A DNA stretch of 64,000 nt from Pseudomonadales bacterium (GTDB lineage: Bacteria; Pseudomonadota; Gammaproteobacteria; Pseudomonadales; Azotimanducaceae): positions 17,670 to 81,669 of the forward strand of contig JAHRVQ010000025.1 of assembly GCA_019090615.1 (NCBI GenBank), in the 5' to 3' direction. The position numbers and the translations under genes are program-made. Positions within the stretch are counted from its first letter, which is position 1; each line of letters opens with the position of its first letter. The notes under the pieces are model-generated. The model did no database searches. It was not told the DNA's origin and saw only the letters and a program-made list of their open reading frames with translations. Below are positions 19,008 through 28,296 of the stretch, piece by piece.

Positions 19008-19667
19008 GTGCTCATACCAATTAATCTAGAACGAATAAATCACCAACGAATAGCGCGATACCCAATAGACCAAAAGAATATTACCTATGCTTTGTTCTTT
19101 TGTCTTCTACTAGTGTCTGCCGGATGCTGGGCGGATAAATACCAGGATACGACGCGGCAGTTTAAAAATGCCAGTAAATCTGCGGCCATTTTACAACAGG
19201 CCTATGGTTATGCTGTTTTCCCGAATATAGGAAAAGGCGGTATAGGCATTGGTGCGGCCTATGGCAAAGGCAAAGTTTATGTTGCTAAGCGGTTCACCGG
19301 CGATGTGACGATGAGTCAACTTAGTGTCGGTTTTCAATTGGGTGGTCAGGCTTATAGCCAGCTAATATTATTTGAGGATAAACGGGCCTTTATGGAGTTT
19401 ACATCAGGTAGTTTCGAGTTTGGCGCACACGCAAACGCGGTGGCTTTAACCCTGAGTGCGAGTGTCGAGGCTAGCACTAAAGGCGCTGGAGCCAGCACTA
19501 CTAACAGCGACGAGTCGCAGGCGGTGGCTAAATATTATAAGGGCATGGCAGTGTATACCCTTAGTAAAGGTGGTTTGATGTACGAAGCTGCACTGAGCGG
19601 CCAGAAGTTCAGTTATCGTGCAATTGAAAATGTCCCGACCACAGTTGATTTATCAACATCAATTTGA
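19008..19667 (+). CDS. SYLF/Ysc84-domain protein
   Basis: 219 residues. A hydrophobic segment ends in a lipobox-like LVSAGC (about residue 40), followed by a SYLF (Ysc84) domain with the usual YAVFPNIGKGG, GAAYGKGKVY and GFQLGGQAYSQL blocks. SYLF proteins bind phospholipid; bacterial ones are small secreted or envelope proteins of unclear role. The only start in frame is a GTG at 19008, giving an unusually long 20-residue lead before the hydrophobic core, so the true N-terminus is uncertain. Confidence 0.8.
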   Translation: MLIPINLERINHQRIARYPIDQKNITYALFFCLLLVSAGCWADKYQDTTRQFKNASKSAAILQQAYGYAVFPNIGKGGIGIGAAYGKGKVYVAKRFTGDVTMSQLSVGFQLGGQAYSQLILFEDKRAFMEFTSGSFEFGAHANAVALTLSASVEASTKGAGASTTNSDESQAVAKYYKGMAVYTLSKGGLMYEAALSGQKFSYRAIENVPTTVDLSTSI

Positions 19668-19989
19668 GTCGCATACAGCCAAAAGTTCGCAAACCCATCG
19701 TTAACAGTTTTCGGCGTGCTCAGCTCGAATTCGCACAATTTAACATAATATACATTATGCGCACTCTAAGTCGTGTCTCACTTTGAAGGACTGGTTTATT
19801 ATTAGACAGCGGTAAACAGATTTATGAAGTCAATTAACAGAATCTGGTCGAATTGTTAATTGCCGGTGGAACTCACCCGTTCAAGCAGTATAGACTACCG
19901 TTTGTCCAACTCACATGTTGTCGTTTTAGCGTAGCCACTACGTAACAGGAAAATTAAGTACGCAACAGAAAAATCAGGCGAGTTTTATT
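19668..19989. other. Intergenic region, 322 bp
   Basis: Between the SYLF and zinc-ribbon genes. It contains the imperfect 20-bp duplication at 19939-19978 immediately before the zinc-ribbon start. No terminator or RNA gene seen. Confidence 0.5.
19939..19978. repeat. Imperfect 20-bp tandem duplication (x2)
   Basis: tacgtaacaggaaaattaag (19939-19958) is followed by tacgcaacagaaaaatcagg (19959-19978), matching at 16 of 20 positions. It ends 11 bp before the zinc-ribbon gene start and supplies part of its ribosome-binding context. Confidence 0.75.
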
Positions 19990-20364
19990 ATGCAATGTCC
20001 AAAATGCAATTCCTCTATGGAAGAAGTTACCTACGGAAGAAATATGACCGTAGATCGATGTACTAACTGTAAGGGAATCTGGTTTGATCCCGGTGAGGCT
20101 GAAACGCTGAAAGGCAAATGGATGTCTGAATTCATTGATAGCGGCGATCCCGAAGTTGGTAAACAGTATAATAAAATTGTCGATATAAATTGCCCCCGTT
20201 GTGAAAAACCAATGGCCAAAGTTGCTGACCCCAGCCAACCACATATCTGGTACGAAACCTGCGCTGATCACGGCATGTTTTTAGATGCAGGAGAATTCAC
20301 CGATTATAAATATGAAACCCTGGTGGACAAATTTCGTGACCTTATTAAGGGTAAACGTAAATAA
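19990..20364 (+). CDS. TFIIB-type zinc-ribbon protein (zf-TFIIB), copy 1
   Basis: 124 residues with two zinc-ribbon units. The first is CPKC near the N-terminus with CTNCKGIWFDPGE about 20 residues on; the second is CPRC with CADHGMFLDAGE. This matches the zf-TFIIB family (PF13453), small soluble proteins of unknown biochemical role. The C-terminus is basic. It has a clear paralogue at 41163-41552, sharing CKGIWFD, GEAE and DAGEF blocks. Confidence 0.85.
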   Translation: MQCPKCNSSMEEVTYGRNMTVDRCTNCKGIWFDPGEAETLKGKWMSEFIDSGDPEVGKQYNKIVDINCPRCEKPMAKVADPSQPHIWYETCADHGMFLDAGEFTDYKYETLVDKFRDLIKGKRK

Positions 20365-20668
20365 TTTGACTGCTTCGGCCGCAATCAGTAATTAGTGCTT
20401 TAAGGCGGCTAAAAGAGTTTACGGTTTTTGCTCACAATTGGCGTAACTAACGAAAGCTCTATACAAAGCTGCCTCTTCATTACTGGCTTAATATGCTTGG
20501 CGTAATAACCTGATTTGTACAACGGTTGCTCGATTTAGCTTCATATTAGCGGCTGAGTCATAATCTGGTCGACAAACAATCAAACACCTCGCTGCCCGCT
20601 GATTTTCAATTGATCGTTAAACCTATTAAATTTCTCAAAACTTACTCATTAAAAAGGCTTATCTCTGC
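20365..20668. other. Intergenic region, 304 bp
   Basis: Between the zinc-ribbon gene and xthA. It must hold the xthA promoter; AAAGG about 10 bases before the xthA ATG can serve as ribosome site. Nothing else recognised. Confidence 0.5.
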
Positions 20669-21493
20669 ATGCGCGTAGTTTCTTTCAACGTCAATAGTAT
20701 TCGCGTTAGATTACATCAGTTAGAAGCGGTTATCAGCGCTTATGAGCCTGACTTTATCGGTCTTCAGGAAACCAAAGCCACCGACGCAGATTTTCCAGTC
20801 GAGGCGATCAATGACCTGGGTTATGAGGTTGCCTTCCACGGTCAAAAAACCCATTACGGCGTCGCCCTGCTGTCAAAACGTAAACCAGTCAAGATTGTAA
20901 AGGGCTTTCCCGATGACGATGACTCAAGTCAAAGACGATTTATTAGTGGTACTTTTGAATTAGCCGATCAGCGTCAACTCACAGTGATCAATGGGTATTA
21001 TCCGCAGGGCGAAAAACGAAGCCACGCAACTAAGTTTCCAGCTAAACAAAAGTACTATAAAGATGTGCTGGCGTTTCTTGATAACAACTGTTCCCCTAAA
21101 GACCCCGTCATAGTCATGGGCGATATGAACGTTGCACCACTCGACCTGGATATTGGCATTGGTGAGCCGAATGCAAAACGTTGGCTTAAAGACGGCAAAA
21201 CCAGTTTTTTGCCTGAAGAACGTGAATGGTTGAGCAAAATAACGCATTGGGGGCTGTTTGATACATTCCGGCATCACCACCCTGAAGTGGATGATTTATT
21301 CAGTTGGTTTGATTATCGCAGTCGTGGTTTTGAACGGGAACCAAAGCGTGGTCTCCGAATAGACCTTATTTTAGCCAGTGAATGCCTGCAGACCCTGTCG
21401 TCCGGCGCGGGTATTGATTATACGATCAGGGCTATGGATAAACCTTCAGATCATTGTCCGCTCTGGGCCGAGTTTGACCTGAAAGTGCTTTAG
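20669..21493 (+). CDS. xthA: Exodeoxyribonuclease III (AP endonuclease)
   Basis: 274 residues, exonuclease III family (endonuclease/exonuclease/phosphatase fold). It incises DNA at abasic sites and removes 3' blocks in base-excision repair. Catalytic blocks are intact: FNVNSIRVR, LQETKA with the metal-binding Glu, GDMNVAPLDLDI, and the C-terminal SDHCPLWAEF with the active-site Asp-His. It is convergent with yceI. Confidence 0.94.
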   Translation: MRVVSFNVNSIRVRLHQLEAVISAYEPDFIGLQETKATDADFPVEAINDLGYEVAFHGQKTHYGVALLSKRKPVKIVKGFPDDDDSSQRRFISGTFELADQRQLTVINGYYPQGEKRSHATKFPAKQKYYKDVLAFLDNNCSPKDPVIVMGDMNVAPLDLDIGIGEPNAKRWLKDGKTSFLPEEREWLSKITHWGLFDTFRHHHPEVDDLFSWFDYRSRGFEREPKRGLRIDLILASECLQTLSSGAGIDYTIRAMDKPSDHCPLWAEFDLKVL

Positions 21494-21554
21494 TAACGAA
21501 TTCGACCTTAGCTAGCAATGCTGCCTCCTCTAAAACCTAGCTCATTATCTAGAG

Positions 21555-22133
21555 CTACAGCGCCTGATTATTTTCGAATAACAGGCTGAAGGTGACAGGA
21601 ATCGCTGGCGTTATTGAATCCAGCCCGGCAATTTTACGCAGTGCTTCAATACCTCCGCCAAGATTAAACTGCTCAGCATGAATGACTATCGCTTTTTGAC
21701 TGCTCACCTGCAGTAGCTTTTCTGATGCTTTAATGATGATAACAGGGGCTTTAAGACTTACCTTCACACCGTGCAAATCTACTTTAATATCGATAATTAA
21801 GGATTTAACGTCACCCGCCTGCATTGTCAGCACACCAATTGGCATTGCAGTACTAATCGTTGCCACAGGGAAACTGTTAACCTGAAAAAGTAACTCCGCC
21901 ATTCGACTATTACGGATGGCAATCTGCGTCTCTACGCTCTTGAGGTCGATATTTACCTCGATATGCTTTTCCGAGGCTGTACCACTGATTGATTTGAATA
22001 CATGCGACTCGACGATAGTGCCTTTTTTAATTGAGTTAAAATTAATGGTTGAAGCCGCGTCGTTCAAATGCCAGCTAGCCTGTGCCAGTTGGGCGCTTAA
22101 GAGTATTAACAAAAGTACGGTATATCTAAACAT
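21555..22133 (-). CDS. YceI family periplasmic protein
   Basis: 192 residues with a cleavable signal peptide ending near AQASW, then a YceI-type lipocalin-like barrel (WHLNDAASTINF, blocks of alternating strands). Family members bind isoprenoid-like lipids in the periplasm. I place the start at ATG 22131-22133, with AAGGAA upstream; the open frame runs on to 22187 but this adds residues before the signal peptide. The start overlaps the 3' end of vanZ by 8 bp, indicating translational coupling. Confidence 0.85.
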   Translation of the reverse strand: MFRYTVLLLILLSAQLAQASWHLNDAASTINFNSIKKGTIVESHVFKSISGTASEKHIEVNIDLKSVETQIAIRNSRMAELLFQVNSFPVATISTAMPIGVLTMQAGDVKSLIIDIKVDLHGVKVSLKAPVIIIKASEKLLQVSSQKAIVIHAEQFNLGGGIEALRKIAGLDSITPAIPVTFSLLFENNQAL

Positions 22134-22533
22134 GCGTATTTCCTTTCGATGGGCCCACATAAACGATTCGGTCAAGTAAAACGCCACATGGTATATAAAT
22201 TACTACGCCAAGGGTATCAGCAATAAGATCATTCCAATCGAAATATCGATAGTTTAAGAACGATTGAATTATTTCTATCGCGAATCCATAACAGATCAAC
22301 AAAATCATTATTAGCACGGTCTGAAATCGAGACCGTAACGGCCAGGCGAAATCAGCCAAAAAAGCCAGCGTTATAAACGCCGCAAAGTGATTGAACTTAT
22401 CCCAGAATACCATCGTTACACCTGGCGGTCCTGATGTAAAAGCAAGCCATGAAATGGTGCCAAGAGCTGTGCAAAAAGTAAGTCTGAACAGGCTTACTGC
22501 AATAATATTGTTTTTGTTAAACTTCACAATCAT
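22126..22533 (-). CDS. VanZ-like membrane protein
   Basis: 135 residues with four hydrophobic segments and the VanZ-family blocks DKFNHFAAF and FAIEIIQSFL...FDWNDLIAD. VanZ-like proteins are small inner-membrane proteins; some confer teicoplanin resistance but most have no known function. The ATG overlaps (ATGA) the stop of a possible 33-codon frame upstream, and its end overlaps yceI, so the three would be a coupled unit. Confidence 0.85.
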   Translation of the reverse strand: MIVKFNKNNIIAVSLFRLTFCTALGTISWLAFTSGPPGVTMVFWDKFNHFAAFITLAFLADFAWPLRSRFQTVLIMILLICYGFAIEIIQSFLNYRYFDWNDLIADTLGVVIYIPCGVLLDRIVYVGPSKGNTHV

Positions 22534-22631
22534 TCGCGCATTAAGAAATTATAGGTTTCGTAAATTTGAATTCGTAAAATTGATGCATCACTTATTTGCT
22601 TCACCAATTTAATCGCACGCCAAACCAACAT
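22530..22631 (-). CDS. Possible 33-residue peptide upstream of vanZ
   Basis: A short frame from ATG 22629-22631 to a TGA that overlaps the vanZ ATG (ATGA). The peptide starts MLVWRAIKLVKQI and is basic and amphipathic, with no recognised family. No ribosome site is visible upstream, so it may be a leader used for coupling, or chance. Confidence 0.25.
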   Translation of the reverse strand: MLVWRAIKLVKQISDASILRIQIYETYNFLMRE

Positions 22632-22662
22632 CACACCAGGTCGCAGGAAACCAGCAAGGAGG

Positions 22663-23466
22663 CTACCTATGTTGATTGATAGTAGCACGGGTTTCGAGCG
22701 CAACTCGACGTGCCGCCTGAGCAAAATTTGATGTATTTGATGCGTATATTATCGCCCTGGACGAGTTGATGATCATGCCGCCACCCTTACCATGTTGCAT
22801 CATCGACGCAACATCCGCACCCTGCGCGCCAACCCCAGGTAATAAAAAGCTCATATTGCCAACTATTTTTCTGACTGCGGCAATTTCCTCTTCACGGGTG
22901 GCGCCCACAACCAGCCCAACATTGTCATTATGGTTCCATTGATTTGCTGCAAGGCTAGCCAGATGTTGGTAGAGCAGCAAGCCGGAGTCCAGGCGTAAAT
23001 TCTGTAAATCAGACCCCCCGGGATTGGACGTTCGACATAAAATAAAGATGCCTTTCTCAGCATACTCAAGAAATGGCAATACCGAATCAAACCCCATATA
23101 CGGGTTAATTGTCACGGCATCAGCATTATATCGATCGAAAGCTTCTGCAGTATACATTTTAGCAGTCGCGCCAATATCGCCTCTTTTGGCATCCAAAATA
23201 ACCGGAATTCCTTTTTGCTGCGCGTAGTCGATACTTTTGCAAAGGCTTTGTTCCGCCCCATTGGCTGCATAATATGCTATCTGAGGTTTATAGCAGCAAA
23301 CCAGGTCCGCGGTCGAATCAATAATCTCGCGATTAAAACTAAATATTGGGTCTGCATCATTTTTAAGTATCTGGGGAATTTTATGGGTATCTGTATCCAG
23401 CCCAATACAGAGCAGAGACTGATTGGTAACAGATAATTGATCAATTTGGCTAAAAAATTTAGACAT
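22663..23466 (-). CDS. pyrF: Orotidine 5'-phosphate decarboxylase (type 2)
   Basis: 267 residues, longer than the E. coli type (about 245) and matching the type-2 subfamily. It makes UMP from OMP in pyrimidine synthesis. The catalytic segment is DAKRGDIGATA, with the Lys-Asp tetrad residues; CIGLDTD near the N-terminus and LLPGVGAQGAD near the C-terminus form the phosphate/substrate site. AAGAG lies before the ATG. It is divergent from the PilZ gene. Confidence 0.94.
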   Translation of the reverse strand: MSKFFSQIDQLSVTNQSLLCIGLDTDTHKIPQILKNDADPIFSFNREIIDSTADLVCCYKPQIAYYAANGAEQSLCKSIDYAQQKGIPVILDAKRGDIGATAKMYTAEAFDRYNADAVTINPYMGFDSVLPFLEYAEKGIFILCRTSNPGGSDLQNLRLDSGLLLYQHLASLAANQWNHNDNVGLVVGATREEEIAAVRKIVGNMSFLLPGVGAQGADVASMMQHGKGGGMIINSSRAIIYASNTSNFAQAARRVALETRATINQHR

Positions 23467-23662
23467 GTTTACTCTTAAAATTAGGAGATAAAGTGCCGCG
23501 TTACGTCACCTCGACCATAGATTGTCACCAATAGGTGAGATATTGTCAATCATAAGTTGACGCAAGTATTGCTCATAAGGCATTGTTTTTATTAGCTTAT
23601 TTGGGTTTAATAAAAACTGGCACATAGTTAGCATTACCTAATCAACCACTACCTATATCAAC

Positions 23663-24103
23663 ATGTACCGACCAGCAGGCCCTGAAACATTGAATCATAC
23701 TAAAACGAATAGTCTGAAAAATCCCAGCCAATCAGATCAAGCACAGGGAACAACATTGGCAGGAGAATTCCGTGACCGTCGCGAACAAAATCGTCGTCAA
23801 ACTGAACGACGTTTGTTTATACAAATAGTGTCCTGCAATGATCAGTCTCTAATTGGTACAACTTGCGCCTGTCAAGCTGTCGATAGTTCACCCAACGGAT
23901 TACAACTGGTCTGTAGTGACAATATTCCCGCAGGTTCACAACTAGATCTATGGGTAGATATAGCATCAAAACCAGGCAAGTATTTTTTAACGAGCGAAGT
24001 TCTATGGAGTCAACGAACTGAAAATGGTCGTTGTAACATTGGCGTCCTACTACAAAATGCCGCCGCTACCGATATTGATAACTGGCGTACAGCTAATGCC
24101 TAG
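23663..24103 (+). CDS. PilZ-domain cyclic-di-GMP receptor
   Basis: 146 residues. An N-terminal disordered polar stretch is followed by the PilZ c-di-GMP site: RRQTERR near residue 44-50 and, about 25 residues on, the DSSPNG form of the (D/N)xSxxG motif, then the beta-barrel. Both halves of the ligand site are present, so c-di-GMP binding is likely; the downstream target is unknown. Convergent with cysS. Confidence 0.85.
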   Translation: MYRPAGPETLNHTKTNSLKNPSQSDQAQGTTLAGEFRDRREQNRRQTERRLFIQIVSCNDQSLIGTTCACQAVDSSPNGLQLVCSDNIPAGSQLDLWVDIASKPGKYFLTSEVLWSQRTENGRCNIGVLLQNAAATDIDNWRTANA

Positions 24104-24232
24104 TTTTTTTGGTTCGATTGGCGCTGCTTTAGCATTTCTTTAGTGTTACTTTGATGCTGCTATAAAGTAGCTACTAATAACAACCTGTCGCTGCGACCTA
24201 GACCACAGCGGCCCTGAAACCGCTGCCGCTTA

Positions 24233-24252
24233 AAAAGCGTTACTGCTTTTTA
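24233..24252 (-). terminator. Candidate bidirectional hairpin terminator
   Basis: A 7-bp stem AAAAAGC/GCTTTTT with a 6-base loop, lying over the cysS stop codon and between convergent genes. U-rich on both strands but short and A/T-rich, so only a weak candidate. Confidence 0.35.
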
Positions 24253-25610
24253 ATTTGCCAACCCTCCCTTGTGTCCTCAATGATATATCCCGCGGCAAGT
24301 GCAGTATCGCGTAATTCATCCGACAGCGGCCAGTTTTTTTCTTTTCGTGCTACCGCCCTCGCCTCTGCGAGTTTTTGAATGTCAGCTGGGATTTCAACAA
24401 CCTGCGGTTGATAATTTGCGATATCCAGACCAAATATTTGATCAAAGGCCAATATTGTTGCTTTCTTTGCCGATGGTTCCTCATTCGACCTTATCAAATC
24501 CCAGGTTACAGCCAACGCACGGGGTAAATTTAGATCATCATTAATGCAGGCATTAAAACGAGCCATATATTCATCCAGTAATGTGCCTGGCGCGCCCCAG
24601 TCATATGCCGCCTGATAGAGTCTTTTTAAAGCCACCCCGTTTGCTTCAAGGCTAGACCAGGTGAAGGACATCTGCGTGCGATAGTGTGCAGTCAAACAAA
24701 AGTAGCGGTAAACACCAGGGTCAATACCCTTCTCTATCAAGCGATCAAGGGTTAAAAAAACTGCCGACTTTGACATTTTTGCATTATCTAGCTGAAGGAA
24801 ATAACCATGCATCCAGAAATTCGCCAGTCGGGTACCACGACTGGCCTCCGTCTGGGCAATTTCGTTAGTATGATGAATGGGTATATGGTCTTCACCGCCA
24901 CAGTGAATGTCAAAATAGTCGCCAAGATATTTCGCTGACATTGCCGAACATTCAATATGCCAACCTGGGAACCCAGTACCCCATGGGCTTGGCCATTCCA
25001 TTTGCCGCTGCTCATCTGCTGGTGAAAACTTCCATAGCGCAAAATCTGTGACGTGTTGTCTTTCATTATCGACCCGTGCACCCGCCATTAAACCTTCAAT
25101 ATCCAGCCGCGCAAGCTGGCCATAGCTACTTAATTTACGAGAATCAAAATAAATGCCATCGCTGGTTTGATAGGTAAAGCCCTTTTTTTCCAGGTCCTCA
25201 ATAAATTCTATTTGTTCTTTAATGTGGTCAGTTGCACGACACCAGGTATCTGGAAAATTGATATTTAATCTTTTCAGGTCCTTTTGAAATGCCTGGGTAT
25301 AAAAATCAGCCATTTGCCAGGCAGTCATGCCGGTTCTTTTTGAACCCACTTCCATCTTGTCTTCGCCAGAATCTGCATCCGAGGTTAAATGGCCTACATC
25401 TGTGATATTCATCACAAAGTTGACCTCATAACCATTCATTTTTAATGCCCGATAGAGCAGGTCTTCGAATATATAAGTGCGCAAATTACCAATATGCGCA
25501 TAATTATAAACCGTGGGCCCACAGCAATAGAGGCCAACTTTGCCGGCCTCAAGGGGTTGAAATTGACGCACCTGGCGTTCGTATGTATCAAAAAGATATA
25601 GCTCTGACAT
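24240..25610 (-). CDS. cysS: Cysteinyl-tRNA synthetase
   Basis: 456 residues, class Ia synthetase charging tRNA-Cys. The HIGH motif is present as HIGN in the YNYAHIGNLRTY segment and the KMSKS motif as NAKMSKSA. Zinc ligands include the Cys in YCCGPTVYNY and the Cys/His residues in WHIECSAM. Length and C-terminal anticodon-binding region are normal. The tRNA-Cys gene is at 41848. Convergent with the PilZ gene; downstream of ribE in the same direction. Confidence 0.96.
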   Translation of the reverse strand: MSELYLFDTYERQVRQFQPLEAGKVGLYCCGPTVYNYAHIGNLRTYIFEDLLYRALKMNGYEVNFVMNITDVGHLTSDADSGEDKMEVGSKRTGMTAWQMADFYTQAFQKDLKRLNINFPDTWCRATDHIKEQIEFIEDLEKKGFTYQTSDGIYFDSRKLSSYGQLARLDIEGLMAGARVDNERQHVTDFALWKFSPADEQRQMEWPSPWGTGFPGWHIECSAMSAKYLGDYFDIHCGGEDHIPIHHTNEIAQTEASRGTRLANFWMHGYFLQLDNAKMSKSAVFLTLDRLIEKGIDPGVYRYFCLTAHYRTQMSFTWSSLEANGVALKRLYQAAYDWGAPGTLLDEYMARFNACINDDLNLPRALAVTWDLIRSNEEPSAKKATILAFDQIFGLDIANYQPQVVEIPADIQKLAEARAVARKEKNWPLSDELRDTALAAGYIIEDTREGWQIKKQ

Positions 25611-25679
25611 GACCTCTAGTACGCGGCATGGTTAGGGGAGACGGATTCTATATGATATGGCGCTATTCTTAAACTTCAG

Positions 25680-26318
25680 CTAGTCAGTAGAATTAGTAGC
25701 ATCTGCATATCGTTGTTCCATTATCCGTTCGACAGTATCCACAATCACCTGGTTTTGCTGTTCTATTTCAATATTGACTTCATCCCCAATACGCAATCGT
25801 GAGAAATTGGTTCTTTTTAAGGTTTCTGGGATAAGGTTAATTGAAAACTCGGTTTTTACCTGATTAACCTCAGCGACGGTTAAGCTACATCCATTGACAG
25901 CAAGAAAACCTTTATCAAATACATATTTCAGCCAGCGGGGCTCACCTTGAAAAGTTATTCGTAAATTGTTTTCTTTCTGTTGTAACGAAGTCACCTTTGC
26001 ACTAGCCATTATATGTCCAGACAGGATATGTCCGCCCACTTCGGCATCGGCCTTTGCTGACCTTTCAACATTAACTTCTGTACCTGGAACCAGATGCTTG
26101 ATGTTGGTAATCTCAAGCGTTTCTTCAATCGCATCAAATTGAACATTCGCCGCATCAATTGTGGTTACTGTGAAACAACAACCGTTAATAGCGATGCTGG
26201 CACCCAACGTCAAATCCGCTTGCATTGCCGGTGGCAGGTCAATACTAAAAGTTAGTAGACCCGGCTGCTTTTGCGTGGTTCGAACAGGCAGCATGGCTTG
26301 AACAATACCTGTATACAT
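25680..26318 (-). CDS. ribE: Riboflavin synthase alpha chain
   Basis: 212 residues with two lumazine-binding repeats: MYTGIVQ...AINGCCFTV and GGHILSGHIM...LAVNGCSLTV. It dismutates two 6,7-dimethyl-8-ribityllumazine molecules into riboflavin. The usual GHVDG of the second repeat reads GHIMA, a modest departure. AGGAG precedes the ATG. I looked for an FMN riboswitch in the 293-bp leader and did not find its conserved boxes. Divergent from the threonine aldolase gene. Confidence 0.93.
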   Translation of the reverse strand: MYTGIVQAMLPVRTTQKQPGLLTFSIDLPPAMQADLTLGASIAINGCCFTVTTIDAANVQFDAIEETLEITNIKHLVPGTEVNVERSAKADAEVGGHILSGHIMASAKVTSLQQKENNLRITFQGEPRWLKYVFDKGFLAVNGCSLTVAEVNQVKTEFSINLIPETLKRTNFSRLRIGDEVNIEIEQQNQVIVDTVERIMEQRYADATNSTD

Positions 26319-26611
26319 GGGTGGTCTCCTCTGGCCTGAAATAAACAGGCTAATACAACAAAAAAATCTCGCTAAATATTAACTCGCGTTATCTTAAATA
26401 TACCATACGGCGGGTCATCTGGAGAGCAACCAACCGGCAGGCGCAATAAATTTGCCAGGCTTGCGAATTAACCACGTCAGCGAGTTACTTTATTTTTAAT
26501 TCGCTTTGTCTAGCCGCAATCTAGTTGCTCACGTGTTTACTGCGAGACATAATTGTTATTCGCGCATAACTTTACCTGAAAAAGCCAACGGCTAAAAAAC
26601 CAAGGATATCT

Positions 26612-27622
26612 GTGATAGACCTGAGAAGTGACACTTTAACACGCCCCACAGAACCCATGCTGGAAGCAATGATGAGGGCTGAAACCGGCGATGATGTCTA
26701 TGGTGAAGATCCAACCGTTAACGAATTAGAAGCCTATTCGGCAAAAATAACTGGCAAAGCGGCCGCCTTATATACCACCAGTGGCACCCAAAGCAATTTG
26801 TTGGCCCTGCTTAGTCACTGCCAAAGGGGCGACGAATATATTGCCGGTCAGGATGCCCATAGTTATCAGTTTGAAGGGGGTGGTGCAGCGGTATTAGGTG
26901 GCATCCAACCTTATACCCTGCAATTTAATGAACGTGGTGAACTACCGCTTGAGGCGCTTAAGCAGGCTGTGAAACCAGACGATTTTCACTACGCAATTAC
27001 GCGCCTGGTGTGTTTAGAAAACACTCAGGCAGGTAAGGTATTGGGGCTTACGTATCTCAATTTATTTGCTCAGATGATGGCCAACCTTAATCTAAAATCG
27101 CACCTGGACGGTGCGCGGGTTTTTAATGCCGCAATTGCACAGAAGGTGCCAGTGGCTACCCTTTGTAACCCTTTTGATACAATTTCGATTTGCCTTTCAA
27201 AAGGTCTCGGGTGCCCCGTAGGCTCTATTCTGGTGGGCGACGAAGAAACTATTCACCGCGCAAGGCGATTGAGGAAGATGCTAGGTGGTGGAATGAGACA
27301 AGCGGGTATTATCGCTGCATCTGGCCTATATGCGTTGCGAAACAACATTAACAAACTCGCCCAGGATCATGAAAAAGCAAAGAAAGTGTATGATAAATCT
27401 ACTGAGTTTAAGTCTTTAAGTTTTGCCGCGGCGCCGGAGACAAATATGTTGTTTTTAGCGCAGAAAGTTGATGCCGACGTACTTAACCTGTATCTGGCAA
27501 AACACGGTATCAAAGTATCGGGCCGGCGCTGGGTATTCCATCTGGATATAAGTGATGCGGATGTAGACTATTTATTAGATATCTGTAGCCAATTTGATCG
27601 TCTAGTTGATCCTCTAATCTAA
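26612..27622 (+). CDS. ltaE: Low-specificity L-threonine aldolase
   Basis: 336 residues, PLP fold-type I beta-eliminating lyase that splits threonine/allo-threonine to glycine and acetaldehyde. Landmarks: N-terminal LRSDTLTRPT, active-site cavity block ETGDDVYGEDPTVN, substrate Asp in SHLDGAR, and PLP lysine in SICLSKGLGCPVGS. The start is GTG with AAGGA upstream. Its 3' end overlaps the convergent hypothetical gene by 9 bp. Confidence 0.93.
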   Translation: MIDLRSDTLTRPTEPMLEAMMRAETGDDVYGEDPTVNELEAYSAKITGKAAALYTTSGTQSNLLALLSHCQRGDEYIAGQDAHSYQFEGGGAAVLGGIQPYTLQFNERGELPLEALKQAVKPDDFHYAITRLVCLENTQAGKVLGLTYLNLFAQMMANLNLKSHLDGARVFNAAIAQKVPVATLCNPFDTISICLSKGLGCPVGSILVGDEETIHRARRLRKMLGGGMRQAGIIAASGLYALRNNINKLAQDHEKAKKVYDKSTEFKSLSFAAAPETNMLFLAQKVDADVLNLYLAKHGIKVSGRRWVFHLDISDADVDYLLDICSQFDRLVDPLI

Positions 27623-28114
27623 GGGTTGCAGGTCAAAGATGACGTCCTCAGGGTCTGCTGGTGAAATCCGAATACCATCGACAATAGCAATGCTGGCCCC
27701 AAGGGTAAGGTCATCAATTATGCAGCTGGTTCCCTGGGGTAATATGCCGGTAGCAGAATGTACTTTCCCTACCGGGTCATTATAAACAGCACTCATTAAC
27801 CAATATTGCTGGCCTCTGGCAAGTTCATATCGTTTGACATTTTGATAGGTAAAAGCTTCTAGCCCCGGCCCTGCTGTACAACGAATTTCACACACTAAAT
27901 TCCGTCCACACTGATATTCAAAAACTTCTGTTACCTTGAAACTCAGCAGCCATGGTAGCGGCAATAAACCATCCTCTTCAGCCGTTACGCCCATTGCAAG
28001 ACAATAACTCACCAGCAAAATTAATAGTTGTTGTTTTCTGACAGCTCCGTTCAATCGCCCTTTGTTATAAAAATGTAGCGGTAATAGTAGCGGCAATAAA
28101 CGTAGCTGTTTCAT
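27614..28114 (-). CDS. Hypothetical protein with N-terminal hydrophobic region
   Basis: 166 residues from ATG 28114 (the frame is open to 28153). Two hydrophobic stretches near the N-terminus (LRLLPLLLPLHF and LLILLVSYCLAMGV) are followed by a soluble part with three or four cysteines and many beta-forming residues. Probably exported or membrane-anchored. No family recognised. The weak GAAAG before 28114 is the reason for that start. Confidence 0.55.
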   Translation of the reverse strand: MKQLRLLPLLLPLHFYNKGRLNGAVRKQQLLILLVSYCLAMGVTAEEDGLLPLPWLLSFKVTEVFEYQCGRNLVCEIRCTAGPGLEAFTYQNVKRYELARGQQYWLMSAVYNDPVGKVHSATGILPQGTSCIIDDLTLGASIAIVDGIRISPADPEDVIFDLQPLD

Positions 28115-28200
28115 ATAGATTCTTTCACTTTTGTTAATTGCAGTATGTGACAATAGCAGTTTATCGCCAAATGTTACTACTGTCAGTCGCGACTAATGCC

Positions 28201-28260
28201 AATAGCTAATTTGAGCCGATAGCTAATTTGAGCCGATAGCTAATTAGAGTTGATAGTCTA
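28201..28260. repeat. 17-bp tandem triplication
   Basis: Unit gatagctaatttgagcc: 28201-28217 (first base differs), 28218-28234, and a diverged third copy 28235-28251, with the start of a fourth. Lies between two minus-strand genes. Confidence 0.9.
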
Positions 28261-28296
28261 CTTTAGGCCGCCACACAGGTAAGACTTAGCTTATCC

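Noticed and set aside
26319..26611. FMN or glycine riboswitch in the ribE/ltaE divergent region
   Set aside because: A GGAGAG string and several G-rich stretches are present, but the conserved boxes and pairing of either riboswitch class could not be found.
27614..27740. Homology between the hypothetical protein at 27614 and riboflavin synthase
   Set aside because: Both contain LTLGASIAI, but nothing around the string matches, so it is coincidence.
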